Positions 62,659 through 64,000 of a stretch of DNA of 64,000 nucleotides are shown here, one piece after another; the stretch's first letter is position 1; each line of letters opens with the position of its first letter. The notes beneath the pieces were generated by a model. That model was not told the origin of the DNA and made no database searches. It saw only the letters and a list, made by a program, of their open reading frames with translations. This stretch comes from Pseudomonas graminis (GTDB lineage Bacteria > Pseudomonadota > Gammaproteobacteria > Pseudomonadales > Pseudomonadaceae). Position numbers and translations under genes: made by a program. The stretch spans positions 3,293,501-3,357,500 of the forward strand of contig NZ_CP053746.1 of the NCBI RefSeq assembly GCF_013201545.1, read 5' to 3'.

Positions 62659-64000
62659 ATGAATACGCAGTCGAAAACCACTGGAGTGGCGATGCAACGC
62701 CTTGCGCAGGCGCGCGCCCTGATGAGCCGTGAAGGCATCGACGCTTGGCTGGTGCCGTCGGCCGACCCTCATCTCTCTGAATATCTGCCGGGTTACTGGC
62801 AAGGGCGGCAGTGGCTGTCCGGCTTCCACGGTTCCGTCGGCACCTTGATCATCACCCAGGACTTCGCCGGCCTCTGGGCAGACAGCCGTTATTGGGAGCA
62901 GGCGAGCAAGGAACTGGCAGGCAGCGGTATCGAACTGGTCAAGCTGCAGCCCGGCCAGACCGGCCCACTTGAATGGCTGGCTGGCCAGGCAAAGGCGGAT
63001 TCCGTCGTCGCTGTGGATGGTGCGGTATTAGCCGTAGCGTCGTCGCGTACGTTGGCTGCCAACTTGTACGAAAAAGGCGCGCGGCTTCGCACCGACCTCG
63101 ACCCTTTAACGGAGCTGTGGAACGACCGGCCTGCGTTGCCGGCCCAGCCTGTCTATGAGCACGCGGCGCCCCACGCTACCGAAACCCGCACCGACAAACT
63201 CACTCGACTGCGCACAGTGATGGCCGAGCGCGGCGCAGACTGGCATTTCCTCGCGACGCTGGACGACATCGCCTGGCTGTTTAACCTGCGTGGCGCCGAT
63301 GTCTCCTACAACCCGGTGTTCATCTCCTTCGCCCTGATCGGCCCGAACAGCATCAATCTGTTTGTCGCATCAGAAAAAGTCGATGCCGCGCTGCGAAGCA
63401 CGCTGGAGCAAGAAGGCATCACCCTGCATGAATACACGCGCATCGGCACTGCGTTGCGCAACGTGCCCAAGGACGCCCGATTGCTGGTGGATCCGGCGCG
63501 GGTCACCTGTGGCCTGCTGGATTACCTGGACAGCGAAGTCACGCTGGTCGAAGGTTTGAACCCGACCACGCTGTTCAAGTCGCAGAAGAGTGCTGCCGAC
63601 ACCCGGCATATCCGCCAGGCGATGGAGCAGGACGGCGCGGCGCTGTGCGAGTTCTTCGCCTGGCTGGATTCAGCGCTGGGTAACGAGCCCGTCAGCGAAC
63701 TGACCATCGACGAGAAGCTCAGCGCGGCGCGGGCCCGTCGTCCGAGCTACGTGTCCCAGAGTTTCGCTACCATTGCCGGCTTCAACGGTAACGGGGCGAT
63801 GCCTCACTACCGCGCCACCGAAGAAGAGCACGCGCAAATCGAAGGTGATGGCTTGCTGCTCATCGATTCCGGCGGCCAATACCTGGGCGGCACGACCGAT
63901 ATCACCCGCATGGTACCCATCGGCACGCCGACGGCTGAGCAGAAGCGCGACTGCACGCGCGTTCTGAAGGGCGTCATCGCGTTGTCTCGTGCGCACTTTC
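62659..64000 (+). CDS. M24 aminopeptidase P family protein, 5' part
   Basis: The first 447 residues of a cytoplasmic Xaa-Pro aminopeptidase. Two creatinase-like N-terminal domains (AQARALMSREGIDAWLVPSADPHLSEYLP and LDDIAWLFNLRGADVSYNPVF) precede the start of the pita-bread catalytic domain (RHIRQAMEQDGAALCEFF, GFNGNGAMPHYRA, LLIDSGGQYLGGTTDITR with the first two metal aspartates). The three-domain layout resembles the ~600-residue long form of aminopeptidase P. The ATG at 62659 has CAGGAGAT before it; the gene runs off the window. It is divergent from the exopolysaccharide operon. Confidence 0.92.
   Translation, partial: MNTQSKTTGVAMQRLAQARALMSREGIDAWLVPSADPHLSEYLPGYWQGRQWLSGFHGSVGTLIITQDFAGLWADSRYWEQASKELAGSGIELVKLQPGQTGPLEWLAGQAKADSVVAVDGAVLAVASSRTLAANLYEKGARLRTDLDPLTELWNDRPALPAQPVYEHAAPHATETRTDKLTRLRTVMAERGADWHFLATLDDIAWLFNLRGADVSYNPVFISFALIGPNSINLFVASEKVDAALRSTLEQEGITLHEYTRIGTALRNVPKDARLLVDPARVTCGLLDYLDSEVTLVEGLNPTTLFKSQKSAADTRHIRQAMEQDGAALCEFFAWLDSALGNEPVSELTIDEKLSAARARRPSYVSQSFATIAGFNGNGAMPHYRATEEEHAQIEGDGLLLIDSGGQYLGGTTDITRMVPIGTPTAEQKRDCTRVLKGVIALSRAHF

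Noticed and set aside
62499-62732. Short plus-strand frame before the aminopeptidase gene
   Set aside because: It overlaps the aminopeptidase start in another frame, and its own start has no good ribosome-binding site.

Overview
The window is a high-GC chromosomal segment of a Pseudomonas, most like the P. fluorescens/P. syringae side of the genus. The signs are Pseudomonas-type REP palindromes (core GAGCTTGCTCGCGAAGG), a DUF2897 gene beside pyrF, a small PA1571-type protein, an ANR-era style mix of short divergent operons, and a LysR/CoA-transferase/AtoE locus laid out like P. aeruginosa PA1998-PA2002. The species cannot be fixed from the sequence alone.

Layout. (1) 1-6770, plus strand: tail of a myo-inositol catabolism cluster (3' part of iolD, a Gfo/Idh/MocA oxidoreductase) followed by a sugar ABC importer (binding protein, double ATPase, permease) closed by a strong terminator. 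(2) 7067-12275: a DksA paralogue with half of its zinc cysteines, a chemoreceptor with a C-terminal sensor-like domain, a solitary DUF2235 (Tle-type) hydrolase, a DUF2789 protein and an unknown conserved protein. (3) 12381-18465, minus: a six-gene Mrp/Mnh/Pha cation/proton antiporter operon with fused A and B subunits and translational overlaps at every junction. (4) 18716-26907: tusA, pdxB, a zeta-toxin-like kinase, a lipid-exporter-type ABC protein, ppnP, a DEDDh exonuclease, a periplasmic solute-binding protein, DUF2897 and pyrF. (5) About 26926-28619: an IS110-family element inserted inside a REP sequence; the two REP halves can be read on either side. (6) 28840-35752: glpQ, an unassigned acid-metabolism operon (2-hydroxyacid dehydrogenase, SDR, FAH hydrolase, AraC regulator), and a divergent LysR / CTP-synthase-like amidotransferase pair. 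(7) 35906-42779: short-chain acid transporter AtoE, a two-subunit CoA-transferase and its LysR regulator, a GntP-type permease behind a 19-bp palindrome, a small lipoprotein, and an SsuE-like FMN reductase. (8) 43138-61746, minus: a 16-gene Wzx/Wzc-type exopolysaccharide operon. (9) 62659-end: 5' part of an M24 aminopeptidase P.

The exopolysaccharide operon is the most notable system. It encodes its own RfaH-like antiterminator, and its leader carries an ops element (GGGCGGTAGCGTGCC on the minus strand at 61804-61818) plus a second ops-like copy about 97 nt upstream. It has a priming Glc-1-P transferase, five further glycosyltransferases, an acyltransferase, an amino-sugar transaminase, a WbqC protein, an Fe/2OG-oxygenase-like protein, a PslG-like glycosidase, Wza/Wzb/Wzc export and phosphoregulation proteins and a Wzx flippase, and it ends in a textbook terminator after wza. 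No Wzy polymerase is recognisable in it.

Repeats shape the intergenic regions: at least two REP families, often as inverted pairs, one of which now encodes the last residues of a LysR protein, a tandem CAAGCTG array, and a perfect 20-bp hairpin.
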